Source: Heliopora coerulea (taxonomy: Eukaryota; Cnidaria; Anthozoa; Scleralcyonacea; Helioporidae). Taken from it: a DNA stretch of 64,000 bases. Numbering within the stretch: the stretch's first letter is position 1; each line of letters opens with the position of its first letter. The notes under the pieces are model-generated. The model was given only the letters and a program-made list of their open reading frames with translations, was not told the DNA's origin and did not search any database. Shown here in pieces: positions 10,980 through 22,400 of the stretch. The translations under genes were made by a program, and so were the position numbers. The stretch lies in the NCBI GenBank assembly GCA_030142905.1, contig JASJOG010000033.1:1736001-1800000 (forward strand), written 5' to 3'.

Positions 10980-13900
10980 CTGGAAAGGAAAAATAAATTG
11001 ATCAAAATTAACTCTCACAAGTAGCAAAGGGAAACCCCTCACAATTCCTAAATAATTAATGCTTTGAATGTGGTACATTACATACCAGTAATGATTGTCA
11101 CAGTGGTCTGGTTTTGTGCTCTTTTACATACATAATAATACATGATACTCCTTCTAATAAGAGTATTGGGGAAAGATCTATCTTATAATTATCATCACTG
11201 CATATTTTTATATCAATGTTTTTTTTTCATTGATTACTGATTGCAAGTGTGCTTGAAATAAATTCTTTTTGCAACTTCACATTTTTTCACACATGATGTG
11301 TTGTCAATATAAGTTCTGACTACATTTAGTGGCAATTCAATAAAAGCTGCCTACAAAACTTCGAATTGTAAAGTTGATTGCTTTCAAACTTTGCCAGCAA
11401 AACTGGTTCAGTAAAGAAGTTACTAAAGTTGCTTTAGTTTTGCAAATATCTAGAAACAAATTTTTTGGAGCTCATTGTTGCTCAGTTACTTAGTCACTGA
11501 GTGATGCATTGTTCAAGAGTCAGAAATTAGCAATACAGGTACTTACAAATTTGCAATGACAAACATTTAAAATACTTGAAAAAATTTAAATTTCTGTGAC
11601 TTTACTGATATCTTTGAAATACTAAAACAGTGTGATGGATGTTCCAGGCAGGAAGTGAATTCTCCTGACAAATATTATTGCCCAGCAAATAACTTTAAAA
11701 AGACCCATAGAAATGCAAATTTACTAAATACATAAAGAATTTTATTTCTAGCATTTCATCTCTGCTCAAGTAACACCAATTTTGCTATGGATTTGAACCC
11801 ACTCATTACTGATCACTCTTGGTCACACTAGCCACCACACTAGCTTTGCATTTCTATGGGTATTTTTAAAGTTATCTGTTGGGTAATAATATTTATCACT
11901 AAAACAGTGTTGGAAATTTTAATATTAGAAAAAAATCATGCAGAAAAACACTCATTTGCATTCCCCACTTTAGAGCTAAGTCCAATAGACCAAAATAACT
12001 CATTTTCGATGTCTTATTTCTCAAATATCTCACACAAAGTACAGAAGAATGTTTTGATTTATATTAGTCAAATAAATGCCAAACTCCACAAGAATAGAAA
12101 TATGGCTGGGATAACACAATCTTTAAGCACTGTAATGCTAAAGTATATTTTCAGCTGTTTTGCCAACATGTTGTGTAAATCTGACTATACGTTTTGCTAA
12201 CTTGAGAATGACTGACTTACACAAATGTGAAAACCACAAGAAAAATAGCTGCAACTGCAGCTAACATTAGTTATACCTTGTACTTAGAATGTGACTATTG
12301 ATTGAAACCAGGTCCTAAATGACATAGTTAATTATGCAGTGCCCTGTATGAATACTTCACAGTTTTGTTGAATCATTATTGCTACTGTTGTCAGCAAATC
12401 AAGAAGAAAAAAATTACTGTATTTCCTGGCGTATAAGTCGATTTTCTAGGACCCAAAATTGATGTCTAAAAGTCTACCTTGACTTATATGAAGGGTCGTG
12501 AAATTGAGCAAAATTAGAGATCAAATACACTAGTCCCAGTCTTCTTGAAGACAAAGAAACGGCTGACCCTTTCAACAACCACATCACCATGGAACAATTT
12601 CATGAACTTTTCAATCAGTCTGACGATAGCAACGAAGAGTTTGAGGGATTTTGATGCACAGACATTTTAATATCCAATGTTTATTCACCTACAAGACTAA
12701 TATACTAAAATATTTCACATAAGGCAAATTGTAAGTAGCTTTAGTAGATACCAGTACAGTATGTGTAGTTTTTCTATATGAAAATAAGCTTGTAATGATT
12801 AAAAAAATATGCTTCAAAAGATTTGCCATGTTATCAATGTTTCTGCGAACACTATTCTGTGTCTGGTAACTACTTAATTTGACGGACTCAACTTATACAT
12901 GGGGTATTGTAAAAATCATGATATTTCGGTCAAAAAATAAGGGGTCGACTTATGTCCCGGGTCAAATTGTACGCTGGGAAATACAGTAGGTACATGGGGA
13001 AAAAAGCAATGATCTCAATAACTGACCAAAAAATAAAGAAAGCATGTGGAAAAAAGTGCTGTTGCAGTATTTCATTATTAATGAGACTGCCTGGCAAGTA
13101 GGTGTAGCCAAATCTTATAAAGCTTCATTTGCTTCAAACTTTTCAATGTATCAGTTCTCTGTTGATAAAGCTTTCACAGAGAAATATTGGATTTGAATAT
13201 TTTTACTTTTTCATATTTTTCATGATGAATAGACCACTCATTCCAATAGATACTTGCCATCAAATAAAAGTCCTCAATGTTTCAGGCCTCTCAGTGGGAT
13301 GCACGTGAGCACACAGGCACTGCACCCCACTGCTATGTGTGTGAATGATCACACATGCAAGTGTTAATTTCCACTCGCCTGTCAAACTGTTTTGTTTTCA
13401 AAACACTCCTGTCTTGAATGAAAGCCTTATTGCCTATGGAAACAACCCACTTTTGAGCTGAGAAGAGAAAGAGGCCATTTTAGAGCATGCTGTTGAAATA
13501 TATATAACATCAAACAGACGGAAAAAGGTCTCAACCAAATGAAATTATGTCAGTGAGAAATATTGTTAATGCTGTTGACAAGGTCCACACAACACTTGAC
13601 CAAGACAAAAGCAGAAGTGAGGACAGTGATTTGAACTTTTCCAAGAGGAATTCGAAAGCAACTCAGACTAAAGCAATATCTTAACATTTCTGTTCCTTCT
13701 TTTGTTATAAAAAACATTGATATGACATTGTATTCATATTGGAATTAGATTAATGTAATTACAAGAAAATTGAAATTTTTTTTATTTTTTTGACAATCTC
13801 CCCCCCAATTTGTTGTTAATTAATTGCGTACACAACGTAATCTGCCCACACGATAGACTGCTCACGCCAAATTTCAAATGTGAGAGGCCTGATGTTTGTT

Positions 13901-14447
13901 AAATAAATCACTTCAAATAAAGGCATAATTTAGCACACACTGTACCTTTCCTCAAATTTTGTCTTTACTTCAATTCTTGCCTTGCGCTTAGAACCAACAT
14001 CTTTGAGCACATCTTTGTTGACAATACTTTTATCTAAAGGAACATCAACAGAGTATCTAAAAGGCAATGCAGAGTAATTATTGTCAATAATTAAATCAAA
14101 CCATGTCATCTGAAGTGTTAGCACTGTGGCAATGTTAGCTTCTGTTCCTGATACTTATTCTTTTCCCCAGCAACTTGCACAGGATATTTACACTGCACAT
14201 CAACTTTATTTTTTTGATGAGCATTCCAGTTAATGTATCAAATGGCTGCATCGCATTTTTGTGCTTCAAATATGAAAGAAGGCAAATTCTGTAAGTTTTT
14301 CATTGGTGACTTAATGGACAAATATATCACCACAGTTTGCATTTTTTGTTTACCCCTTCTGGTCCAAGACATCTCCCTAGGTTGAGAACAAGATCACTGG
14401 ACATTTGCTTATTATGTGCTTATTTTGTGCCAAATTATAAATATTTA

Positions 14448-14502
<55 letters not shown>

Positions 14503-15703
14503 GAAAAATTGCAGTGAAGAAATGCATTAGAGTTGAAGTTCTGCTAGGTGTAAAGTTGATTCCATTGACTAAGTTTATAGCAATCTACAGTATGTTCTTT
14601 GAAAAATCATTGCATGTAACCTGCAATTTGCTTCAAAAATCATCATAGCAATGATCATGGCATCAACAAAGCATCATGGTCGTTGTGTCATTGGAAACTA
14701 ACATCACTAAATAAACTTCACAATTTTTAGAAAACTCTCTTGGTAGATTTTCAAAATCACTTCACAATTTGCAATTTGTGAAGTACTAATTTGGACCTTG
14801 GCCAACAATGACATGTACACCAAGCTACTTTGCTGATGCCGCTACAATGATTTTTTAAAGCAACATATTGCCAAGATATACTTGGTTAATTATCATTCAC
14901 AAATTGCATGTTACATGTAATAATTTTTGGAAGAACATATGTCAAGTTAAACCTTGTTGATAGAATTAACTTAATACCGAGGGGGTGCATACATGTGCAT
15001 TAAATGTTTTTTTTTGTTTTTTTAAAAAACAAACAAAAAACAAAAAAACACAAACAAACTTGCAAAGCTGTTTTCAACTGCCAATTTAGACCCTGGATGG
15101 ATATCTGCTAATAGGCATTCAGTGTTCTTGCAATATAAAATCTAGCCAGTGCTTTTAGAAAAAGCAGATTGTACTTGCTAATCATGGAAATTTAATCTGG
15201 TAAATGCAATTCATAGTGCTGACTTCTTTTTTCATTGGTATCAGCGCACAACTTCATGGTGGAACATGGGTAATGAGTTAATCTTAAATGAGAAGCCCAC
15301 ATTCTTTTTTTGTTCCAGGTGTTCCATTGTCTTCAGATCCATACATTCTCTTTACTCCCCGGATAAAAAAAGAAAATTCCTTTTGTTTGAGAACATACCA
15401 GCAACCAACCTTTAGTTAATATCCCTGGGGTTCTTTTAGGTCAAGGACTCACCTTGTGGGCATAATGTGGTTGTAATTCACTACTTTCACAAATGGTTTG
15501 ATTTTGCATCGCTTAGCCGTCCTTTTTTTGCCCATTTTCTTGTTTACTTTCAACGGGTATCGGTCAATACCAGCGACCAAAGCATGTCCATACGGTTTAT
15601 CTGAGCTGCCTTCATCGTAATTCTTAACAATTACCGCTTTTCGGCCAGCGTATCGTCCATTTAGGAGCAAAACAACCCTTCCCGATTTAATAAACTTTCC
15701 CAT
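10931..15703 (-). CDS. RPL27: 60S ribosomal protein L27 (eL27), three coding exons
   Basis: Structural protein of the large ribosomal subunit. Coding exons on the minus strand are 15703-15453 (251 nt), 14056-13946 (111 nt) and 10979-10931 (49 nt), total 411 nt, exactly 136 codons plus stop, the family length. All junctions are GT-AG and in phase: codon AG|A (Arg) at the first and AG|G (Arg) at the second. The protein starts [20 protein letters not shown] (KOW-type region), then [19 protein letters not shown]-like [53 protein letters not shown], all diagnostic of eL27. A noncoding first exon lies upstream at 16030-16009. The gene stands head-to-head with SHMT2. It appears intact and functional. 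Confidence 0.97.
11641..11910. repeat. Foldback element, same family as 61099-61300
   Basis: Inverted arms: CAGCAAATAACTTTAAAAAG near 11692-11711 with ACCCATAGAAATGCAAA after it, answered by TTTGCATTTCTATGGGT then TTTTTAAAGTTATCTG near 11846-11878. Read on the minus strand, the centre (TGTTACTTGAGCAGAGATG, GCTAGAAATAAAATTC) aligns with the centre of the 61.2-kb copy, where the same place holds a hammerhead-like core. Here that core is decayed. Confidence 0.65.
12417..12986 (+). mobile_element. pogo/Tigger-like MITE flanked by TA
   Basis: 570 bp. The left end is CTGTATTTCCTGGCGTATAA and the right end, read inward, is CTGTATTTCCCAGCGTACAA, with TA on both sides (12415-12416 and 12987-12988) as in Tc1/mariner superfamily insertions. 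TAAGTCGA motifs repeat inside both ends. The middle keeps a remnant of transposase C-terminus on the plus strand, ending in [14 protein letters not shown] and stop TGA near 12651-12653, an acidic tail style seen in pogo-type transposases. It is therefore a deletion derivative of an autonomous element. Confidence 0.8.
13946..14056 (-). CDS. RPL27: RPL27 coding exon 2
   Basis: Follows acceptor ...ccttttag, encodes (R)[16 protein letters not shown] through KFEE(R), and ends GAGGAAAG before donor gtacagtg. Confidence 0.95.
14057..15452 (-). other. RPL27 intron between coding exons 1 and 2
   Basis: About 1.4 kb. Contains a (CA)n/poly(A) microsatellite and a T-rich/A-rich inverted stretch near 15005-15055. 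No gene or snoRNA recognised. Confidence 0.6.
14449..14502. repeat. (CA)n followed by poly(A)
   Basis: About 17 CA units up to 14483, then about 19 A. It could be the tail of an old retroposed sequence, but no body was recognised beside it. Confidence 0.85.
15453..15703 (-). CDS. RPL27: RPL27 coding exon 1
   Basis: Starts at ATG 15703 and ends ...CCCACAAG before the donor gtgagtcc. The acceptor AG just upstream (15708-15707) leaves the exon starting at 15706, three bases before the ATG. Confidence 0.95.
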
Positions 15704-16008
15704 GATCTAGAAATGTGGAAAGGCAATGGTTTGATTACAATAGGGCGCAATAATAACATACTCCTGACATCAACAAGATATGTCCACATTTCCTGCAATT
15801 TTCAATTTTGTCACTGCTAGTGCAGTTCCTCTGTTCAAAACCTTGTTTTCGCAAAACAAACGTTTCGTTATTGTCAAAGGAAAAAGCCACTTTAATTACA
15901 ATATAGCTTCATCTGGGCTTCTAGAAATTTGTATACGTATTTCTGAGTTTATAAATTCTAGGATGGAATTGGATTCAATTTACTGTTGAAAATTTACTCT
16001 CACCTTAC

Positions 16009-16030
16009 CTTGGGGAAAATGTTAAAAGAG
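16009..16030 (-). other. RPL27: RPL27 5'UTR exon with TOP-like start
   Basis: On the minus strand, CTCTTTTAAC (starting at 16030) is followed by ...CCCCAAG and a strong donor gtaaggtgag at 16008. A pyrimidine tract beginning with C is the 5'TOP signature of ribosomal-protein mRNAs, which puts the transcription start at or near 16030. The intron then runs to the acceptor at 15707. Confidence 0.7.
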
Positions 16031-16418
16031 AACTAGTTAGGCAGCCGCTGTGCTAAAAATGTGTTGGCGCAGTTCCGATGTGATCGCATATTTATGGTAG
16101 ATTTTGGTGATAGATATTAGATTGAAAAATCGAACTTTTTCCATGAATTTTCTTGTCAAGGAATAACTCATTTCAGATGTAGTCCTCTTGGTCTTGAAAA
16201 ATTAAAAGTTTGGTTCAATAAAAAACTACATAAATCTAATAATGAGGAGTTGAATATCTCGATTAAGTGTCGATTACAACTATCGCTCTTTTAACGGCAA
16301 AATATGACGAAGTTAAGTCGGAGAATGACCATAGCGAGCTTACGTTTGGAGTTTGGCTACGCAATCAAGATGAGACAAAACAACAGACAAAACCTATTCC
16401 GTAATTAAATTGATAACC
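16031..16418. promoter_or_regulatory. Probable bidirectional promoter of RPL27 and SHMT2
   Basis: About 390 bp between the inferred RPL27 start (16030, minus) and the tentative SHMT2 first coding exon (16419, plus). No TATA box was obvious in either expected position. Shared promoter use is an inference from the head-to-head spacing. Confidence 0.5.
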
Positions 16419-16454
16419 ATGTGCAACAGAAGCGTCATTAAAGTTAGTGGCTTA
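16419..16454 (+). CDS. SHMT2: SHMT2 tentative exon 1 (presequence start)
   Basis: Exon 2 is open from its acceptor but has no in-frame ATG before DPEMY, so the start must lie upstream. ATG at 16419 (A at -3) reads [12 protein letters not shown] and then meets a donor gtaaaa at 16455 in the phase exon 2 needs; an alternative donor gttagt at 16443 is also in phase. The implied intron would be only 74-86 bp. A different exon further upstream is possible, for example ATG at 16094 directly before gtagat. Confidence 0.4.
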
Positions 16455-19400
16455 GTAAAAACATTGAATGAGTACTTGTTTTTCTACAGACTTTATGTTA
16501 TAATACCTTTTCTTTTTTGATCTATTAGAGTACGTTGAGGCATATATCAAATACTCGTTTTAATGTTTTGCGACACAATTCGAGGTGGAATGGAAACGCA
16601 CTTTTGGAGAACGACGACCCTGAAATGTACGCACTTATTCGCCAGGAGAAAGAGAGACAAAGAAACGGCCTGGAATTAATTGCTTCAGAGGCAAGTACCG
16701 ATTGTTTACGTATGTTCTTGTTAAAGCAGCGACGTACGTATTTTTATTAGAACATATTTGATCACCTGCGTCAAAGTTTTGAAGACATGCAAGAGTGTGA
16801 GTCGGATATCTGTCCGAAGCCTGGGGTTCATTTGATTGCCAAGATCATAGGCGTAAGCCCTAAAGATTTTCTTAAGGGGCATAAATTTATTGTGATTTTG
16901 AGATGCGATTGTGGAATTTGGTACAAGTTACATATATGACAAATCTCCCCTGTATTTTTAGAATTTTAGGAGTGTAGTTGCCCTCCCTTGTCATTGCCTC
17001 ATGTGGGCATGACCATGGTTGTGACTGGGCTTGTGGTAGACTTTAGTAATTCTGAAGAACCAATGCAGGGTATAAAATAATGGTCAAACAATGGACAATC
17101 GTTTATCTAGAGCAGGTAAAAAGCCCAGTTTGACCAACCAAAAGGGCCTCTTGTTGGTCATTTATAACCAGGTGGATGACCTATAAGATAAATGACAACA
17201 TTATACATTAGTAATTGCAGAACACTTGGTAAAAGTAAACTCTAGGGATACCTGAACTGACATCCATTTTCTTTACTTGAATGGTGCATAGTGCAAGATT
17301 GTGCAATAGATGTACGATATTAAAAATGAGCTGAACCTATCACAAAACCTGAACCAGTGATTGCTTGTGATGCATTGCTTGATGAATCAGTAGAAGCATA
17401 CCAGTGTGAAAGGTTCAGGAGTGAGAATTAATGTATAGCTGGACTAGCAGACTGATGTTCTGGTTTTACTGAAATTACTGTTCCGTATTTTGATAATCTT
17501 AAAAAGCCAATTGACTGACCAGTCCCTACAGTAATTATAACTTGAGATCTCACTTTGCCACCCATACTATGCCCACAAGGTTGATTATTATGTCCAAATA
17601 ATTTTTGCCATGGCTATCAGGCCTCTGGGAATACTGAAGAACACACCATCTGAAACTTTGTTAATATAAATAAGTAAAATATCCTACCAAGCAAATCTTT
17701 TTTGTGTTTTGTAATTGGCCCAAACAGACATACATACCCACTACTCTTCATTCTTATTTTTATTTTCATTAATTTACATACAGTCCTCAACAATGCACAC
17801 TTTTTCGTCCTGGTCCACATGTGCATATTTTAGGTTCTGGTCAATTGTGGACATGCTTTACACCATATTCAGGTTCATTATGTGCAAAACAACTTTTATC
17901 TCAATGTGAACCCCAGTGGTGGTCCAATAAAACCAATAAAGTGGTTTACACAATTTCAGTTAATTGTTGTACAAAATAATTTTTATACAAAATAACACTT
18001 GTATCACAATGTGAACCCCAGTGTTGGTCCAATTACCTACTCTCAAAATCTATAAAAAATGACACTTGCACAAATAACACCTTGAATAACACTCAGATAA
18101 AAAAAAGTGCATATATGCCATCTTGGAATAGTTACATGTCCCATGTACTGTATCTCCATACTTTTGTTTCTTGCTTTTCCAAGAAATAGGGCTTTGAAAT
18201 TTCTTATGAGGAGGGTGGGAGAAACTACTTCCAAATTGGCCCAGTTGATCCTTCCCCCTAAAAGAAACCCACCCTCATATGTTATATATGCAGTAATTTG
18301 TGTTACAATGTCTGTAGGTGTGACTGCTATGAATTTTTTGTCTATATCAGAGCATCCAGATTAAAATAAAGTCCTCAGAGAATACACCAACAATTTCATT
18401 TCTAATCAACCTCTGCCCTTTTTGAATGTTTTCCAGAAGGTTGGGTGGAAGGCTGAGCCGATGAAGTGATCAGTGTGAACTGAGTAAACAGTCTTCATTT
18501 AATGCCTGACCCTGCCTTTCACATGAAATAAATCCTGCTTTAAGGCTCGTTTACACGGGTGATTTTGTACATTGTGATTGTCATCTTGGTGTATGCAATA
18601 TACCACTAACAGTCTATGTAGTTAGATGTCCACTTGTGATTTGCTGCAGTTTATCCTCAATGCTCTGGTCAGTTTAAAACATACTCCAAGTTATCAATTG
18701 CAAGTGTAAACAGCCCATTAGGCTAGGTCTCCTAAAGAAATGTTAGAAAAGAATTAGAATTGAATGACAAAATAGGAGTTGTAATTATTTTCATTTACCA
18801 TAAGTTCTGAGTAGCACAAGTGAAATTAAACACTTTAGGAAAACAAATTTTCTGAAAGTAAGCATTTTTTGGCAAACTTATGCCATACACTGAAGATGGA
18901 ATAAGTTTTCCGAAACATGGTTACTTTCAAAAAATTTGTCGTTTTCCTGAAGTGTTTTATTTTCCATTTATACGTGATAATCACATTTTAGAACTTCTGC
19001 AGTCGGGCTGCTTTGGAAGCAATGGGCTCCTGCCTCAATAACAAATATTCAGAAGGATATCCTGGTCAAAGGTGATTGCTTTGCATATTTGTTGTTTTTG
19101 TAAATTATGTCGTAAGCAGCAGTAAGTGTCGTTAACCATTTGATGTTCTATCATCAGCAAGGCTCGACCGATCACGGAACAATCGGAAATTGCTGATCTC
19201 CGATTTTGCCATTTCTTAAACGACTGATTCCTATTATGTCTCACTCTTCTAATAAACTGCTGCGTTGTTACTTGCAACGGCTTAAGCACCGAAAAGTCTT
19301 CAGAACAGTCGAAGAACGCTTTCATGTTCTCACGCTACAACATTGTCGTTTGTCCTTTCAACAGCCGGCTTATTTATTGTCTTCGTCGTTTCCCCAAAGA

Positions 19401-22400
19401 TTTCAGCGACTTTGTAAGGTTTGTAACTCGCCAATCTGGCGCGTTATAAGAAACTAAACGTTAACGAGTGCGCGGCCCTGGAATTACTCAAATATCGGTT
19501 TTTCATAATCGGGAAATTATGGATAATCGCCCCGATTCCCGTTATGAACCGATTACTGTAATATTGAACCGAATCCCGTGGGGTGTTAGGGGTGCTGGTG
19601 GCACAGTGGTAGTGCACGTGTCACTCACCACTGTGACTAGGGTTCGATTCAGGCTCCGTGCAGTTACCTTGGTCACATGTGAGAAGAGTGTTGTCCCGTT
19701 TGACGCTACCAAGCATCGCAGGTTTTCTCCTGGTCCTCCGGTTTCCTCCTGTAGTAACACTGGACCCATGGGGAGTGGCTTTTACTGGACCTTTCGGGAG
19801 AGCAGCTAAGGTAGCTGATAGGGTTATCCAGTATAAATAAAAGTACTTTACCTTTTACCTTTTGTCAAACCGATTATCGGTCAAACTCAAGACATCAGCC
19901 TTAGTGACTGCAAAAAGTATGAATGTGGTGGCATTATTATTGGGAGATGGGGAAGGGTGATCCCCCAATGTTTGAAGACATAACTGAACAGTGTATTTTT
20001 TCGGGAAAATTTGTCAATACTCAAAGATATATGACGAAACTATTTTCATCCTTGTTTTGGAGAGGAAATACGGAATAAAGTAATAGTGCCCAGTGCCCGA
20101 CTAGTCACAGTTAATGAGAATAAAGCAACCATGTTGTGAAGGCCTGGTGACCAGGTTTGCAAACGGCGGAGGTTCAATACATCGTTCATTTCTGTACAAT
20201 CAGTATTCTTGTGAAATCACGCCCTTTTTGAACCCCTTGGGCTACGCTACTGGCACTGAAATTTATGGTGGGATTCCTGTTTCTTAAGCCGTTTTGCCGG
20301 AAACTTTTCTCGAATGGCAGGTAATCATTGCCATAACGGTGAACGCGGCGAGAGAAAGATAGTGCTGGTTTATGGCGACAGCTTTACAATCAGTTATATC
20401 CGAAGCAATTAGCCAAAGCGCGTAAAAGTAGTAGGGCGATGTACTTAGGCTCATCAAACTTTTCCTCTTGAATAAGTTGTTCTTAGAGATATTAGACAAA
20501 TAGTAGATAAAGATAGACTTACATCGGTGAGAGCCTTTAAAATCGAATCACAAATGTAATTTGCCGTGTTTAAGTGAGTGGTGCAAACAACTGGAGATCT
20601 GCCAATAAAAAAGTAGTTATCGACTGAGAAATAATGCTTCAGAGGCCTTACAAGAGAAATAAATTCTTGCTTAAGATGAAGTACCCGTGTTTAACTGGTA
20701 AAAATGTCTTATTGCATTCATCGTCCTTGTTCGTTTGCGTATCCGTCCCTGCTATTTATCCTGAGCTCTCCATCTACTTTCGACATTAAGATCGGACATT
20801 GCAAGCCTGAACACTTGCGTTTCTAATACGATAATAATTTAAACCATGCATTTTATTATGATAGGATACTGACAAGTTTCTCCATACGTCATACTTGTTT
20901 CCTTGTAAACTTACAATGGAATTGAAGCACTCAGTAGTTCAGGAGTTAGTTACTGTTATCAAAACATTTAAATCCGTTTCTGTGTCATTGGTGAATGTAT
21001 GGCCAGTTTGGCTTGGTGTAAATTTCAGTGTGGTTGAAGATTCTCGGATCGTCGCTTCTATAATTTGGTCTTTTCCATTTAAAGTGGCATGTGTCGTAGT
21101 TTTCTGTAATATCTTTTTCATTGTGGGTCTTTTTATTGGAGAAATGTCGGTTCTTATCTCAGTGATTCTTTTACGACGAGTGATTGCAAAATGTCGAGGG
21201 TAACCAGACCGTTTGGTAAAACTATTGATTGCTGAGTTATGTTTCCGAGTGGGTTCTCCACGCCAAGTCTTTCGTTCATTGAGAATAGTGGCAATTGAGG
21301 AACCAGTCAGGAACCGTACTCTGAATATAAAAATCAATGCCCAGCAGAACAAGCGGAACAAAGCTATGAGCACAACCTTTACACAGCAAAACTTAAAATT
21401 CTAGTTTAAATTTTAATCTAGTTTAATTCTAAAATTCTTAAAATTCTAGTGGCTTAAGCCACAAGTGTTCTTGATTCACTCACGGCTTTTTCGTTCAAAA
21501 GGATTTTTCATGCAAAACAAAGAAAATGAAAAATTTTACATCCCAGGGGCACTGTTGAACATTCAAAACGCGGTTTTCGTTCAACACACACGTCACTAAC
21601 AACGTCTCCACGTTCTACAGACGACACATACTCCTACACCGTCAACATCTGTCTCTTTAGTCCGCTGCTCACTTGCTGATTAGACATGTTATGGTCTGTT
21701 TTGAGATTTTTACGTTATTCGTCATCTTTGAGTGGATAAAATTGTTCTATTGATAGAAAACGTGAACCAAAATTCAAAAACACCTGTTAATCAAATCTTC
21801 CGGTTGCCGTGATCCATGAACGTGAGTTACTTACACATGCGATTTTTCACGTTGCGATTTTCATCTTGGTGTATATAATCAACTCATGACGGTCTATATA
21901 GCATGATATTCGCTTATGATAGGCTCGAGTTTTCTTCGATATTCTGGTAAATTAAACACATACTTCAAGATGTCAATCGCAAGGCACAAAGTCGCACATG
22001 TAAACAGCCCTTAAGATCTCTATATTATCGCGTGGGCTATCCCGTGGGCAGCACGTCCCGCTTTCCACCTGAGCCTCGGCAGTTCAATAGTTAGACCGTC
22101 TCACCGATCATCAGAAGATTGAGGGTTCTATCCCCGACTTGGCTTAGAAATCGTTTTTCGAAGTCATGGAGATGGACTAGCGTCTGCTTAATATCTCAGA
22201 CAACACCAAGCTCCCCTAAGCGCAGCCTTTGAATACGACATTAATGCCGTCCTGTAACATATCTTGGCGCACATTGGGTAAAATTTTCATTTGTAAAATA
22301 TTTCGGAAACCAGCGCGCTGATTGGCAGAGAGCCTTACGTCTATCGCATCGATGAAAAGGAGAATTTACGCTATAATGACAATAAAGAGACGTGATATTT

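Larger units (their letters stand above)
10980..13945 (-). other. RPL27 intron between coding exons 2 and 3
   Basis: About 3 kb. It holds a foldback element (11641-11910) and a pogo-like MITE (12417-12986), both listed separately. I looked for C/D-box snoRNAs on the RPL27 strand (RTGATGA with CTGA) and found no convincing pair. Confidence 0.7.
16691..18991 (+). other. SHMT2 intron 2 (GC-AG)
   Basis: 2.3 kb. Holds one MITE copy (18543-18722) and a foldback element (18828-18957). No other gene seen. Confidence 0.7.

Noticed and set aside
11180..11215. C/D-box snoRNA in the RPL27 intron
   Set aside because: A GTGATGA C-box-like string exists on the gene strand, but no D box CTGA at suitable distance and no terminal stem.
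20895..21203. 102-residue hydrophobic plus-strand frame
   Set aside because: Antisense to the minus-strand GPCR copy, which has the recognisable family segments.
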